From Streptomyces scabiei 87.22 (GTDB lineage: Bacteria; Actinomycetota; Actinomycetes; Streptomycetales; Streptomycetaceae): 64,000 nucleotides of DNA. Each line of letters opens with the position of its first letter. The first letter of the stretch is position 1. Shown here piece by piece: positions 8,907-17,080 of this stretch. The position numbers and the translations under genes were made by a program. The notes below the pieces were generated by a model that saw only the letters and a program-made list of their open reading frames with translations, had not been told where the DNA came from and ran no database searches. The stretch spans positions 8,122,001 through 8,186,000 of the forward strand of contig NC_013929.1 in assembly GCF_000091305.1 (NCBI RefSeq). Direction: 5' to 3'.

Positions 8907-9902
8907 GTGCGCCGACGCTCCCTTCTCATCGCTGTTCCCGCTGGACTGGTCACGCTCGCCGCCTGTGGTGACGGCGATTCCGACTCGGCCAAGGCCAGCA
9001 GCAGCCCGTCCGCGTCGGCGAGCGGTGCGGCGAAGCCGCCGAAGATCGTGGACGGTCCGCTGCCGGCGATCACGGGCGGGGTGAAGTTCGACGAGAAGCC
9101 GACCGTGGCCAAGGGCAGCGGTGAGCCGTCGAAGGACCTGGCGGTGAAGACGGTCATCGCGGGCAGCGGGAAGACGGTCGCCGAGGGCGACTACATCCAG
9201 GCGAACTACCTGGGTCAGATCTGGTCGACGGCGAAGGTCTTCGACAACTCCTACGACCGTAAGACGCCGCTGGTCATCCAGCTCTCCCCGCAGGGCATCA
9301 TCGACGGCTGGCGGTACGCGCTGACGGGCAAGAAGGCCGGCAGCCGGGTGGAGATGGCCGTGCCGCCGACCTGGGGCTACGGCAAGGACGGCAACGCGCA
9401 GGCGGGGATCAAGGGCACCGACACGCTGGTCTTCGTGGTGGACGTCCAGGACACCTTCAACGCCAAGAGTTCGGCGAAGGGCACGAAGGCCGCGCAGAAC
9501 GATGCGAAGCTGCCGAAGGTGGGCACCAACACCGACGGCAAGGCCCCCTCCATCGAGGTGCCGAAGGTCGACCCGCCGACGCAGCTGGTGGCGAACTACA
9601 TCATCGAGGGCGACGGCCCCGAGGTCGGCGCGGAAGACAGCCTCCTCGTGCAGTACAAGGGCGTGCTCTGGGACACCGGCAAGGAGTTCGACTCCTCGTA
9701 CAGCCGGGGGGCGCTGAGCTCGTTCGGGCTGAAGCAGGTCGTCAAGGGCTGGTCGCAGGGCATGACCGGCAAGAAGGTGGGCAGTCGCCTTCTCATCGTC
9801 ATCCCGCCGAAGCTGGGTTACGGGGACACGCCGCCCAGCGGCAGCGACATCAAGAAGGACTCCGTGATGGTGTTCACCGTGGACATCCTCGCCAAGATGT
9901 GA
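8907..9902 (+). CDS. Lipoprotein with two FKBP-type prolyl isomerase domains
   Basis: This exported peptidyl-prolyl cis-trans isomerase is 331 residues long. The GTG at 8907 gives MRRRSLLIAVPAGLVTLAAC, a lipoprotein signal with the lipobox LAAC and lipidated Cys20; the RRRSLL start also resembles a twin-arginine motif. A Ser/Ala linker follows, then two FKBP domains at about residues 70-175 and 215-331, each with the central GW and the [YF]G late motif (IIDGWRYALTGKKAGS and VVKGWSQGMTGKKVGS). It would assist folding at the outer face of the membrane. It is followed after 62 nt by a single-domain cytoplasmic FKBP gene. Confidence 0.92.
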   Translation: MRRRSLLIAVPAGLVTLAACGDGDSDSAKASSSPSASASGAAKPPKIVDGPLPAITGGVKFDEKPTVAKGSGEPSKDLAVKTVIAGSGKTVAEGDYIQANYLGQIWSTAKVFDNSYDRKTPLVIQLSPQGIIDGWRYALTGKKAGSRVEMAVPPTWGYGKDGNAQAGIKGTDTLVFVVDVQDTFNAKSSAKGTKAAQNDAKLPKVGTNTDGKAPSIEVPKVDPPTQLVANYIIEGDGPEVGAEDSLLVQYKGVLWDTGKEFDSSYSRGALSSFGLKQVVKGWSQGMTGKKVGSRLLIVIPPKLGYGDTPPSGSDIKKDSVMVFTVDILAKM

Positions 9903-9964
9903 GGCCCGGGGATGCGAGACTGTCCGGCGTTGTTCCGTACATACACAAGCAGGAGCCTGAAGAC

Positions 9965-10336
9965 GTGAGCATTGACAAGCCCGAGATCGACTTTCCCGAG
10001 GGCGAGCCGCCGGCGGACCTGGCGATCAAGGACATCTGGGAGGGCGACGGCGAGGTGGCCCAGGCGGGCCAGACCGTGACCGTGCACTACGTGGGTGTGT
10101 CCTTCTCCACCGGTGAGGAGTTCGACGCCAGCTGGAACCGCGGCCAGCCGTTCCGTTTCCCGCTCGGTGGCGGTCGTGTCATCAAGGGCTGGGACCAGGG
10201 CGTGCAGGGCATGAAGGTCGGTGGCCGCCGTCAGCTGACCATTCCGGCGCACCTCGCCTACGGCAACCAGAGCCCGACGCCGGCGATCAAGCCCGGTGAG
10301 ACGCTGATCTTCGTGGTCGATCTGCTCGGGGTCTGA
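9965..10336 (+). CDS. FKBP-type peptidyl-prolyl cis-trans isomerase
   Basis: This is a 123-residue single-domain FKBP with no signal peptide, so it should act in the cytoplasm. Conserved features are VTVHYVGVSFSTGEEFDASW, the GWDQGVQGMKVGGRRQLTIP core and the C-terminal ETLIFVVDLLGV strand. The GTG at 9965 gives MSIDKPEIDFPEG, a usual start for this short actinobacterial form. It lies between the lipoprotein FKBP gene and pafB, in a conserved neighbourhood of pafA and pafBC. Confidence 0.93.
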   Translation: MSIDKPEIDFPEGEPPADLAIKDIWEGDGEVAQAGQTVTVHYVGVSFSTGEEFDASWNRGQPFRFPLGGGRVIKGWDQGVQGMKVGGRRQLTIPAHLAYGNQSPTPAIKPGETLIFVVDLLGV

Positions 10337-10394
10337 TCTGCCGGAAGCCGTGTCAGGGCCGACCGTGTTGTGACCGGTCTCGACTGTCTGGGGT

Positions 10395-10414
10395 CCATGC
10401 CTGTTCGGGCATGG
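10395..10414 (+). terminator. Hairpin between the FKBP gene and pafB
   Basis: A 7-bp stem (CCATGCC/GGCATGG) with a 6-nt loop lies in the 150-nt gap after the FKBP stop codon. It may end the upstream transcript and leave pafBC under a separate promoter. The stem is short, so confidence is limited. Confidence 0.4.
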
Positions 10415-10486
10415 GCCCTCGGCTTTTGCCGCGACGCTTCGTAGCGGTAGGTTCGTGCCGCGGAAACACCCGGAGGAAGGGCGTCG

Positions 10487-11464
10487 ATGGCCATTGCCAA
10501 GGCCGAGCGGTTGATGAACCTGGCGCTGTGTCTGCTGGGGACGCGCCGGCCGCTCAGCAAGCGCGAGCTGCGGGATTCGATCGAGGCGTACGTCGAGGCC
10601 GTCAGGCCGGAACACGGTGCGGCGGGAAGCGACGACTCCTTCAACCGCATGTTCGAGCGCGACAAGGACGATCTGCGCGAACTCGGCCTGGTCATCGAGA
10701 CGGTGGAGAACCTCGACGGCGAGGTCGGCTATCTGGCCCGCCGCGACAGCAACAGCCTCCCGCCCATCACCCTCGACGCCGAGGAGGCAGCGGCCCTCGG
10801 GCTCGCCGCGAAGGTCTGGCAGCAGGCCCGTCTGGCCGGAGCCGCGAGCGGCGCCCTGCAGAAGCTGCGGGCGGCCGGGCTGCCCGAGGAGGTCGACCCC
10901 TATGAGGCCCATGGCGCGCTGGAGCCGCGGATCCCGGTGCACGAGGCCGCCTTCGAACCGCTGATGCTGGCCTGCCGCGACCGGCGCCCGGTGGTGTTCG
11001 ACTACCGCAAGGCGACCGCCGCGCGTCCCGAGCCCCGCCATGTGGAGCCGTGGGCGCTGGAGTGCTGGCGCGGTCACTGGTATCTCGCCGGGTTCGACCG
11101 TGACCGGGGCGCGGAGCGGGTCTTCCGGCTCTCCCGGATCACCGGCAGGGTCCGCAGCCGCGCGGGTGCCTTCACCGCGGAGGTGCCGGACGTCGTCACG
11201 GTCCGGGAGACGGTCGCGAGCTGGGCCGGGGAGACCGCCGACCGGTCCGCGCTGATCCGGCTGCGCTCCGGTGCCGGTTACCCGTTGCGGGCGAAGGCCT
11301 CCGCCGTGCGGGAACTCGGGGACGGCTGGGACGAGTTGGAGATTCCGTACGGTCACGGGCTGGATGCCTGGCTGGTCGAGTTCGGGCCCGACGTGGTGGT
11401 CCTGGAGCCCGCCGAGCTGCGGGCCGACGTGGTGGACCGGCTGCGTGCCGTGGCCAAGGGTTGA
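10487..11464 (+). CDS. pafB: WYL-domain transcriptional regulator PafB
   Basis: PafB is one half of the PafBC activator that switches on the LexA-independent DNA-damage response in mycobacteria and relatives. The 325-residue protein has an N-terminal winged-helix region (MAIAKAERLMNLALCLLGTRRPLSKRELRD reads as the start of this domain in two adjacent stretches), then a WYL domain whose signature Trp-Tyr-Leu falls at residues 198-200 in GHWYLAGFDRDRG. A C-terminal WCX-type segment follows. WYL domains are thought to sense single-stranded nucleic acid. pafC starts 15 nt after its stop, so the two are co-translated. The link to pupylation is genomic; the proteins act in transcription. Confidence 0.94.
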   Translation: MAIAKAERLMNLALCLLGTRRPLSKRELRDSIEAYVEAVRPEHGAAGSDDSFNRMFERDKDDLRELGLVIETVENLDGEVGYLARRDSNSLPPITLDAEEAAALGLAAKVWQQARLAGAASGALQKLRAAGLPEEVDPYEAHGALEPRIPVHEAAFEPLMLACRDRRPVVFDYRKATAARPEPRHVEPWALECWRGHWYLAGFDRDRGAERVFRLSRITGRVRSRAGAFTAEVPDVVTVRETVASWAGETADRSALIRLRSGAGYPLRAKASAVRELGDGWDELEIPYGHGLDAWLVEFGPDVVVLEPAELRADVVDRLRAVAKG

Positions 11465-11479
11465 GGGGGAGTTAAGAAC

Positions 11480-12472
11480 GTGGTGGGAAAACCGGCCCGG
11501 CCGGCGAACGCCATCGACCAGACCCGGCGGATGCTCTCCCTGGTGACCTATCTGCGGGAGCGGCCCGGCGCCCGGATCGAGGACGTCGCGCGCGCCTTCG
11601 GGATCACCGAGGACGAACTGGTCTCGGACCTCGATGTGCTGCCCATGTGCGGGACCAGCTTCCGCGGCGGTGATCTGCTCGACATCGACACCGACGGCGA
11701 GCGCATCTGGTGGCACAACCCGGCCGCGCTCGGCGCCGAGGCCGCCGAGCCGCTGCGGCTGGCCGCCGACGAGGCCACCGCCCTGCTGGTGGCCGCCCGC
11801 GCGGTGGCCACCCTGCCCGGACTGCGCGAGAGCGACCGGCAGGCCCTGCTGCGGGCCACCGCCAAGGTCGAGGGCGCGGCCGGGGAGGCGGCGGGTGCCA
11901 GTTCGCGGCTGTCGGTGACCTTCGAGGCCGAGGGCGGGGTCTTCGCGGACGTCGACCGGGCCATCTCGGAGCGCAGGCGGCTGTGGATCCGCTACTACTC
12001 GCCCGCCCGGGACGAGCTCACCGAACGCGAGATCGACCCGATCCGCCTGGTCAGCGTCGGTCACACCTATGTCGAGGCGTGGTGCCGCCGCTCCGAGGCG
12101 CGGCGGACGTTCCGCCTCGACCGGGTCGCCGAGATCAAGATCCTCGACGAGCCGTCCGCGCCGCCCGAGGTCGAGCTGCGGGACCTGTCCCAGGCGCTGG
12201 TGCAGCCCGCCGCCGAGGATCCCGAGGTCGTCGTCGAGGTCGGGCCGGGCGGGCGCTGGGTCGCCGAGTACTACCCGCACGACACCGCCGAGGAGCTGCC
12301 CGAGGGCGGGCTGCGCATCAGCCTGCGCACCCCCGACCCGGCCTCGCTGCGCCGCCTGGCGCTGCGGCTCGGGCGCGACGGCCGGATCGTCTCCCCGCAG
12401 GATCTGGCGGACAGCGCCCGCAGGGCGGCCCGCGAGGCGCTGGCGGCCTATGACGAGGCCGCGACGAGGTGA
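11480..12472 (+). CDS. pafC: WYL-domain transcriptional regulator PafC
   Basis: PafC is the partner of PafB. The 330-residue protein has an N-terminal winged-helix region starting AIDQTRRMLSLVTYLRERPG and a WYL-like domain at about residues 150-235 in which the signature is modified (VGHTYVEAWCRRSEARRTF). A WCX-type C-terminal domain follows, with the PHDTAEELPEGG segment. The ORF begins with GTG and lies in the same operon as pafB. The altered WYL triad is normal for the PafC half, which relies on PafB as partner. Confidence 0.93.
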   Translation: MVGKPARPANAIDQTRRMLSLVTYLRERPGARIEDVARAFGITEDELVSDLDVLPMCGTSFRGGDLLDIDTDGERIWWHNPAALGAEAAEPLRLAADEATALLVAARAVATLPGLRESDRQALLRATAKVEGAAGEAAGASSRLSVTFEAEGGVFADVDRAISERRRLWIRYYSPARDELTEREIDPIRLVSVGHTYVEAWCRRSEARRTFRLDRVAEIKILDEPSAPPEVELRDLSQALVQPAAEDPEVVVEVGPGGRWVAEYYPHDTAEELPEGGLRISLRTPDPASLRRLALRLGRDGRIVSPQDLADSARRAAREALAAYDEAATR

Positions 12473-12564
12473 CGGCGAGTCCCTGACGCGAGTCCCCGAC
12501 GACGGGACCGTGACGACGGGACCGTGACGACGGCGTACGACCGGAACAAGGAGATGCGAGGGCT

Positions 12565-12915
12565 GTGAGCGGCGGTTCGGTTGTGTCGGGTGTGAAGGCC
12601 GGCGTGAAGTCGGGCGTCAAGTCCGGGGTGCAGGAGATCCAGGAGATCAGGGAGATGACCGTGGCGGTCGCCTTCGCGGGCATGAGGAAGGCCGTGGACG
12701 TGGTGTTCCGGGCCGGCTGCCCCGACTGCCGGGCCCATGTCGAGCTGGGCGCGAGCGCGCTGCGGCTGGCCATCGGCGCCACCAGCAAGACCACGTTCTA
12801 CTCCTTCACCTGCCCGGAGTGCGGCATCGCCGTCCGCAAGCCCGCGGGCGAGCGGATCGTGGAACTGCTGACCGGGGGCGGGGTGCGGACCCTGCGGCTG
12901 CATTCGGTGCGCTAG
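12565..12915 (+). CDS. Small zinc-ribbon protein of unknown function
   Basis: The 116-residue product has a Gly/Val/Lys repeat at the N-terminus (VKAGVKSGVKSGV), a short hydrophobic/amphipathic stretch and two Cys pairs, CPDC near residue 52 and CPEC near residue 91, which together would form one zinc ribbon. I do not recognise a function. It lies 92 nt after pafC and is probably in the same transcript. Its stop codon TAG (12913-12915) is part of the CTAG target site of the adjacent insertion sequence; because CTAG was duplicated, the stop was kept and the protein is not altered. Confidence 0.75.
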   Translation: MSGGSVVSGVKAGVKSGVKSGVQEIQEIREMTVAVAFAGMRKAVDVVFRAGCPDCRAHVELGASALRLAIGATSKTTFYSFTCPECGIAVRKPAGERIVELLTGGGVRTLRLHSVR

Positions 12916-14332
12916 TAGTGCTTCGTTAGGTTCTGGGCTGTCTGTGGCGGCTTCGAGGGCGGGGCAGGGGGCGGCCGCAGGTGGTGCAGGTACCGGTCCA
13001 GCACCTCAGCAGGTCCTGAAGGACGTCGAGGACCTGGTAGAGGGTCAGGCCGGTGTGCGGACTTTTGGGTCGAGCCGCCGCAGGGTGAGGAAGGCTTGTG
13101 CGGCGGTGACGAGGGTGACGTGGTGGTGCCAGCCGCGCCAGGTGCGGCCCTCGAAATGGTCCAGGCCGAGGCCGTGCTTGAGTTCGCGGTAGTCGTGCTC
13201 GATCCGCCAGCGCATCTTCGCCCACCGCACCAGGTCAGCGGTCGGTGTGGTGGCAGGCAGGTTCGATATCCAGTAGTTGGTCGGAGTGTCCTGCCCGTCG
13301 GGCCATTCGACGAGCAGTGTCCGGACGGGCAGGATGCCGTCCCACCGGTTGCGGCCGCCGCCCGCCTCCTGAGCTGCGGCCAGGGACTGCTTGCCCGCGG
13401 GCCGCATGGTCAGCACCGCGAACCGTGAGGTCATCGCGCCTTTGCTGCCCTGCCTCCAGGTCACCTCGGTGAACTGCCGTGCACCCGCGTGCGCCGCGAG
13501 GACGGAAACGGCTTGGGGTGGGATGCGGTAGCGGGGAAGGGCGGGCGGTCCGAGCCCGCCGTAAGCAGGCCGGTGCGGCTCGGCTTCGTCCGGGTGGGCG
13601 ACTTCCTTCCCGGTCAGGGCCAGGACATAGGACAGCCCCCGCTCCTCAAGACCGAGCCGGAACAGAGTGCTGACGCCGTAGCCGGCGTCGGCGACCACGA
13701 CCGGCGCCTTCAGCTGCCACTCGGCGAGCGTGTCCAGCAGGCCGAGCGCGAGGCGCCACTTCTCCCGGTGCACCACGTCGTCGGGGACTCCTGCTCTGCG
13801 GCACCGCTCCGGCTCGTCCGTCCACTCCCGCGGCAGATACAACTGCCACTGCAACGGGCACGAGGCGGTGTCGGTGGCGGCATGGACACTGACCGCGACC
13901 TGGCAGTTCGCCCGCTTGCCGACCGCTCCGCAGTACTGGCGGGCCACCCCGACCGACGCCTTCCCGCACTTGGGGAACGACACGTCGTCGATCACCCACA
14001 CCTCGGGCCTGACAACTTCGCACAGCCGCCCGGCGATCCGCCGCCGGACCGGCAGCGGATCCCACGGCGACTGGCTCACGAACTGCTGCAGAGCCTGCAT
14101 GTTCCCGTCCGGCAGCCGCTCGGCCATCGGCTGCACCGACTTGCGCCTGCCGTCCAGCATCAGACCCCGCAGATAACACTCGCCCCACCGCCGCTGATCC
14201 CGCCGCGGAAACGACCCGAACACATCGGCAACGAACTCCGCCAACTCACCCCGGAGCCCTTCCACTTCCCCCAACCTCACCCCGGGAAGCTGCCCACGAA
14301 CAGCCGAGATCACCCAACGTAACGAAGCACTA
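12916..14332 (-). mobile_element. IS701-family-like insertion sequence, complete
   Basis: The 1417-bp element is bounded by terminal inverted repeats that both begin TAGTGCTTCGTTA and match at 16 of the first 17 bases. It is flanked by direct CTAG repeats at 12912-12915 and 14333-14336, the 4-bp duplication seen with the IS701 family. It carries one intact transposase gene on the minus strand. Perfect duplications and an undamaged transposase indicate a recent insertion. It separates the zinc-ribbon gene from a hairpin repeat that would otherwise follow its stop directly. Confidence 0.93.
13045..14313 (-). CDS. IS701-family transposase (DDE)
   Basis: The transposase is about 422 residues from the GTG at 14313; a GTG at 14280, giving 411 residues, is equally possible, and neither has a clear ribosome binding site. 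The N-terminal domain contains RRWGECYLRGLMLDGRRKS and the QQFVSQSPWDPLPVRRR block typical of the family. The catalytic triad is readable as Asp in VIDDVSFPKCGK, Asp in VVADAGYGV and Glu in RWRIEHDYRELK. No frameshift is visible, so the element may be active. The open frame extends beyond the element at its 5' end, but only the part inside the terminal repeats is meaningful. Confidence 0.93.
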   Translation of the reverse strand: MISAVRGQLPGVRLGEVEGLRGELAEFVADVFGSFPRRDQRRWGECYLRGLMLDGRRKSVQPMAERLPDGNMQALQQFVSQSPWDPLPVRRRIAGRLCEVVRPEVWVIDDVSFPKCGKASVGVARQYCGAVGKRANCQVAVSVHAATDTASCPLQWQLYLPREWTDEPERCRRAGVPDDVVHREKWRLALGLLDTLAEWQLKAPVVVADAGYGVSTLFRLGLEERGLSYVLALTGKEVAHPDEAEPHRPAYGGLGPPALPRYRIPPQAVSVLAAHAGARQFTEVTWRQGSKGAMTSRFAVLTMRPAGKQSLAAAQEAGGGRNRWDGILPVRTLLVEWPDGQDTPTNYWISNLPATTPTADLVRWAKMRWRIEHDYRELKHGLGLDHFEGRTWRGWHHHVTLVTAAQAFLTLRRLDPKVRTPA

Positions 14333-14334
14333 CT

Positions 14335-14499
14335 AGGGCCCCTCTGACGGATCTCCGCGGCGTCGCGACGCCCGGCACGCCCTCTCGCCGCACCGGGCGA
14401 AAGCCCGAGTACGTCCAGTACGAGGTCTTCCGCCCGGCACGCCGAGAGCACGCACCGAACGCCGCTCCTTCTTCCACGGAGACCCGTCAGAAGGGCCCT
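14335..14499. repeat. Large imperfect inverted repeat (possible MITE or terminator structure)
   Basis: Arms of 26 nt at 14335-14360 and 14474-14499 match in reverse complement at 23 positions; the three differences are transitions that leave G-U pairs in RNA. The 113-nt interior contains a direct repeat of CCCGGCACGCC and a small GTAC-loop-GTAC hairpin. Before the IS inserted, this element followed the zinc-ribbon stop codon directly. It may be a non-autonomous mobile element or a long structured terminator; no coding capacity is seen. Confidence 0.65.
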
Positions 14500-14523
14500 G
14501 GAACCAGGCGTTAGGGTCGGCTC

Positions 14524-14718
14524 ATGTTCTGGGCGATGTTCGCGGTGGCTGTGGGTTTCGTGGGGCTGGTCGTGCTCGGGGTGTTCGCCGCGCGGGTCTT
14601 CCTGGAGGCCCGGCGGCTGGGTGCGCAGGTCGCGGAGTCGGGGCGCAGGATCAGCCGGGCGGCGGAGGACCTGGAGCGGGCGGCGGCGAGCGCGGCCCGT
14701 TCCGCGGACGCTCTGTGA
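14524..14718 (+). CDS. Small single-span membrane protein
   Basis: This 64-residue protein begins MFWAMFAVAVGFVGLVVLGVF, one N-terminal transmembrane helix, followed by a basic amphipathic helix rich in Ala, Arg and Glu (EARRLGAQVAESGRRIS). The layout resembles small TatA-like or DUF948-like anchors but lacks the TatA hinge, so no function is assigned. It lies upstream of tatA on the same strand. The ATG is in a weak ribosome-binding context. Confidence 0.6.
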   Translation: MFWAMFAVAVGFVGLVVLGVFAARVFLEARRLGAQVAESGRRISRAAEDLERAAASAARSADAL

Positions 14719-14977
14719 GTTCCGGAAGAGGCTCCTGTGACTTGCCCGGTGAGTGCGTTTTGCGCCACTTCGCCCTGTCGCCTTCTCACCTTCGGCAGGT
14801 ACGCTGCCTGTCGCGGCACGGAGAACGAGGCCCGGGTCGCGAATCGGGAGTACGCAGGGGGATTGCCTGACGTTTACCCCTGAGCGTTACGATCGCTGCC
14901 AGCACGATCGTTCGGACACCTGTCCGACCGGTCGGACAGCCCCCACCCCGCCGCCTCGGTGAAGAAGGAAGACAGCT

Positions 14978-15262
14978 ATGGGTAACCTCGGCCCCACCGA
15001 GATCATTCTGATCCTTGTCGTCGTCGTCCTGCTGTTCGGGGCGAAGAAGCTCCCCGACATGGCGCGCTCGCTCGGCAAGTCCGCCCGCATCCTCAAGAGC
15101 GAGGCCAAGGCCATGAAGTCCGACGGCCAGGACGACACGACCCCGGCGGCCGCGCCCCCGCACGCCGGCGAGACCCCGGCGCAGCGCACCATCCAGGCCT
15201 CTCCCGGCGACGTGACCACCGCTCGCCCGGTCGCCGAGCCGACGGACACGACCAAGCGCTGA
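14978..15262 (+). CDS. tatA: Sec-independent translocase subunit TatA
   Basis: TatA is the pore-forming subunit of the twin-arginine translocase, which exports folded proteins. The 94-residue protein starts [20 protein letters not shown], a short transmembrane helix, followed by the FG hinge in [17 protein letters not shown], the amphipathic helix and a disordered Pro/Thr-rich tail. GAAGAAGGAAG lies upstream of the ATG. tatC follows after 50 nt, so the two form an operon. No tatB is present in this window. Confidence 0.96.
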   Translation: MGNLGPTEIILILVVVVLLFGAKKLPDMARSLGKSARILKSEAKAMKSDGQDDTTPAAAPPHAGETPAQRTIQASPGDVTTARPVAEPTDTTKR

Positions 15263-15312
15263 CGCAAGGCCGGACCAGGTTTCCGGCCTGCCGCACGAGA
15301 TGAGGACGTGGG

Positions 15313-16272
15313 TTGCTCAAGTCTGCCCGCAAGACGGAGAAGGACAAGGATCCCGAGGGGCGGATGCCCCTCGCGGAGCACCTGCGCGAGCTGCGAAATC
15401 GCCTTGTCAAGAGCCTGCTGGCCATCGTCGTCACGACGGTGGTCGCGGTGATGTTCTACAAGAACATCATCCAGTTCTTCACGGATCCCATTCTCCAGGC
15501 GGTGGGATGCCAACACAGCTTCGCCGAGCTGGCGAAGGACACCAGCACGGTCAAGTGTGCGCGCATCGTGCAGAACGGTCTGCTGAGCCCGTTCACGCTC
15601 GCCCTTACGGTCTCGCTGTCATCGGGCGTGGTACTCGCCGCCCCGGTCTGGCTGTACCAGCTCTGGGCGTTCATCGCGCCGGGTCTGCACCGCAACGAGA
15701 AGAAGTACAGCCTCGGCTTCGTGGCGGCGGGTTTCCCGCTGTTCCTCATGGGCTCGTACTTCGCCTACTGGTCGTTGCCCAAGATGGCCTCGGTCATGCT
15801 GCAGTTCTCGATCATCGGAAGCGACAACCAGCTGCCGCTCGATGATCTGCTGAACCTGATCATGCGGATGATCGTCGTCTTCGGTCTCTCCTTCGAGCTG
15901 CCGCTGCTGCTCGTGATGCTGAACTTCGGCGGGGTCCTCTCCGGCAAGAAGATGTTCGGCTGGTGGCGCGGCATGATCATCAGCATCACGCTCTTCGCGG
16001 CGATCGCCACCCCGAGCACCGACCCCATCTCGATGATGGCGCTGGCCGGTCCCATCTGGGTCCTGTACTTCTGCGCCTGTGGCGTCGCGCTGGCGAATGA
16101 CCGGCGCCGGGCCCGCGTCGAGGCGCTGAAGCCCGACGACGACGAGGCCTCCGAACTGGATCTCACGCCCGAGGGCATCGGCGAGATCGAGTCGGTCTCG
16201 GCGAGCCGGGCGCTGCCCGCGCAGGCCGAGCCCGAGCGGGAGCGGATCAACGGGTACGACGACGTCACCTAG
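15313..16272 (+). CDS. tatC: Sec-independent translocase subunit TatC
   Basis: TatC recognises the twin-arginine signal. The 319-residue protein has the N-terminal PLAEHLRELRNRLVKS motif, six predicted transmembrane segments and the conserved glutamate-containing FGLSFELPLLLVMLNF segment. A TTG at 15313, preceded by GAGG at 8-nt spacing, gives MLKSARKTEKD. The cytoplasmic tail of about 60 residues is acidic and poorly conserved. The gene ends before a very strong terminator shared with the convergent gene. Confidence 0.96.
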   Translation: MLKSARKTEKDKDPEGRMPLAEHLRELRNRLVKSLLAIVVTTVVAVMFYKNIIQFFTDPILQAVGCQHSFAELAKDTSTVKCARIVQNGLLSPFTLALTVSLSSGVVLAAPVWLYQLWAFIAPGLHRNEKKYSLGFVAAGFPLFLMGSYFAYWSLPKMASVMLQFSIIGSDNQLPLDDLLNLIMRMIVVFGLSFELPLLLVMLNFGGVLSGKKMFGWWRGMIISITLFAAIATPSTDPISMMALAGPIWVLYFCACGVALANDRRRARVEALKPDDDEASELDLTPEGIGEIESVSASRALPAQAEPERERINGYDDVT

Positions 16273-16287
16273 GACTCGCACGTGAGT

Positions 16288-16317
16288 GAGGGCCTACCGG
16301 TCAACCGGTAGGCCCTC
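16288..16317. terminator. Bidirectional terminator after tatC
   Basis: A perfect 14-bp stem, with GGGCCTACCGGT on one arm, and a CA centre lie 15 nt after the tatC stop and 33 nt from the stop of the convergent secreted-protein gene. The position supports termination from both sides. Confidence 0.85.
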
Positions 16318-16350
16318 TGTCATTGTTCGGCGGACGACGCCGGGGTGCCG

Positions 16351-16848
16351 CTAGATCTCGGGCGAGCCCTGCAGCGGGGTCGTGCCGCCCCCGGTTCCGT
16401 CGTTGTTGATGTCCCAGTTGATGTCGCCGTCGGCCGTCCAGCCACCGGTCGTGTTGCTGTGGAAGGTCGTGGTCGAGAAACCGCGGTTGCCGGACTGGGC
16501 GAAGTTGGTCGCCTCGGCCCAGTCGGCGCTGCCGCTCCGCTGGGTGACGTCGTTGCGCTCCAGGCGCAGATTGACCTTGAGCTTGTCCATGCCGGTGCTG
16601 AGGCCACCGCCGCCGTCCGACCACCGGAACTTCACGGTGGCCTGGTAGTCGTTGCCCGAGGTCCGGGACACGCACAGGTTGACGTAGACGTCGAGGTCGG
16701 CCCCGATCGTGTCGTACGTCTTGTGCTGCTCGCCCGTGCACTTGCTGGCCGCGGCGGCGGAGGCCGTACCGGGTACGGCGACGAGGCCGACGATGGCAAG
16801 CCCCAGGGCGGCACCGGTGGTTGCCGCGCGCGTGCTCCAACGCTTCAA
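16351..16848 (-). CDS. Small secreted protein of unknown function
   Basis: The 165-residue product has a Sec signal peptide: basic start MKRWSTRAATTG, hydrophobic core LGLAIVGLVAV and a PGTASA|A cleavage region at about residue 31. The mature part of about 135 residues carries two cysteines (SKCTGEQ and NLCVSRT) that could form a disulphide, and it is rich in Thr, Asp, Gly and Trp in an alternating pattern that suggests beta structure. The TTG at 16848 is chosen because GGGGAG lies 5 nt upstream and the signal peptide then has normal length. I do not recognise the family. Confidence 0.75.
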   Translation of the reverse strand: MKRWSTRAATTGAALGLAIVGLVAVPGTASAAAASKCTGEQHKTYDTIGADLDVYVNLCVSRTSGNDYQATVKFRWSDGGGGLSTGMDKLKVNLRLERNDVTQRSGSADWAEATNFAQSGNRGFSTTTFHSNTTGGWTADGDINWDINNDGTGGGTTPLQGSPEI

Positions 16849-17080
16849 GAGAACTCCCCGTGTAATGAAGACATGCGATGAGATGGTCACCGTCTGCAGA
16901 CGGACGACGAAGATCGTTGTCGCTGTGTACATGCAATGTCAAGAGAATTTCCGAAAGCGCTTGCTGTTACCGAGTCGCACCTGCCGGGCGGCATGAGCTG
17001 CGCTTTCCCAGGTTTACCGGGATTTGATCCGGATAATGATCGTCCTGTTGTCAGTGGGGCCCGGTACGCTCGAAAGCACG

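Noticed and set aside
13045-14451. Transposase start upstream of the element's right end
   Set aside because: The open frame runs past the terminal repeat into host DNA; the coding start must lie within 12916-14332.
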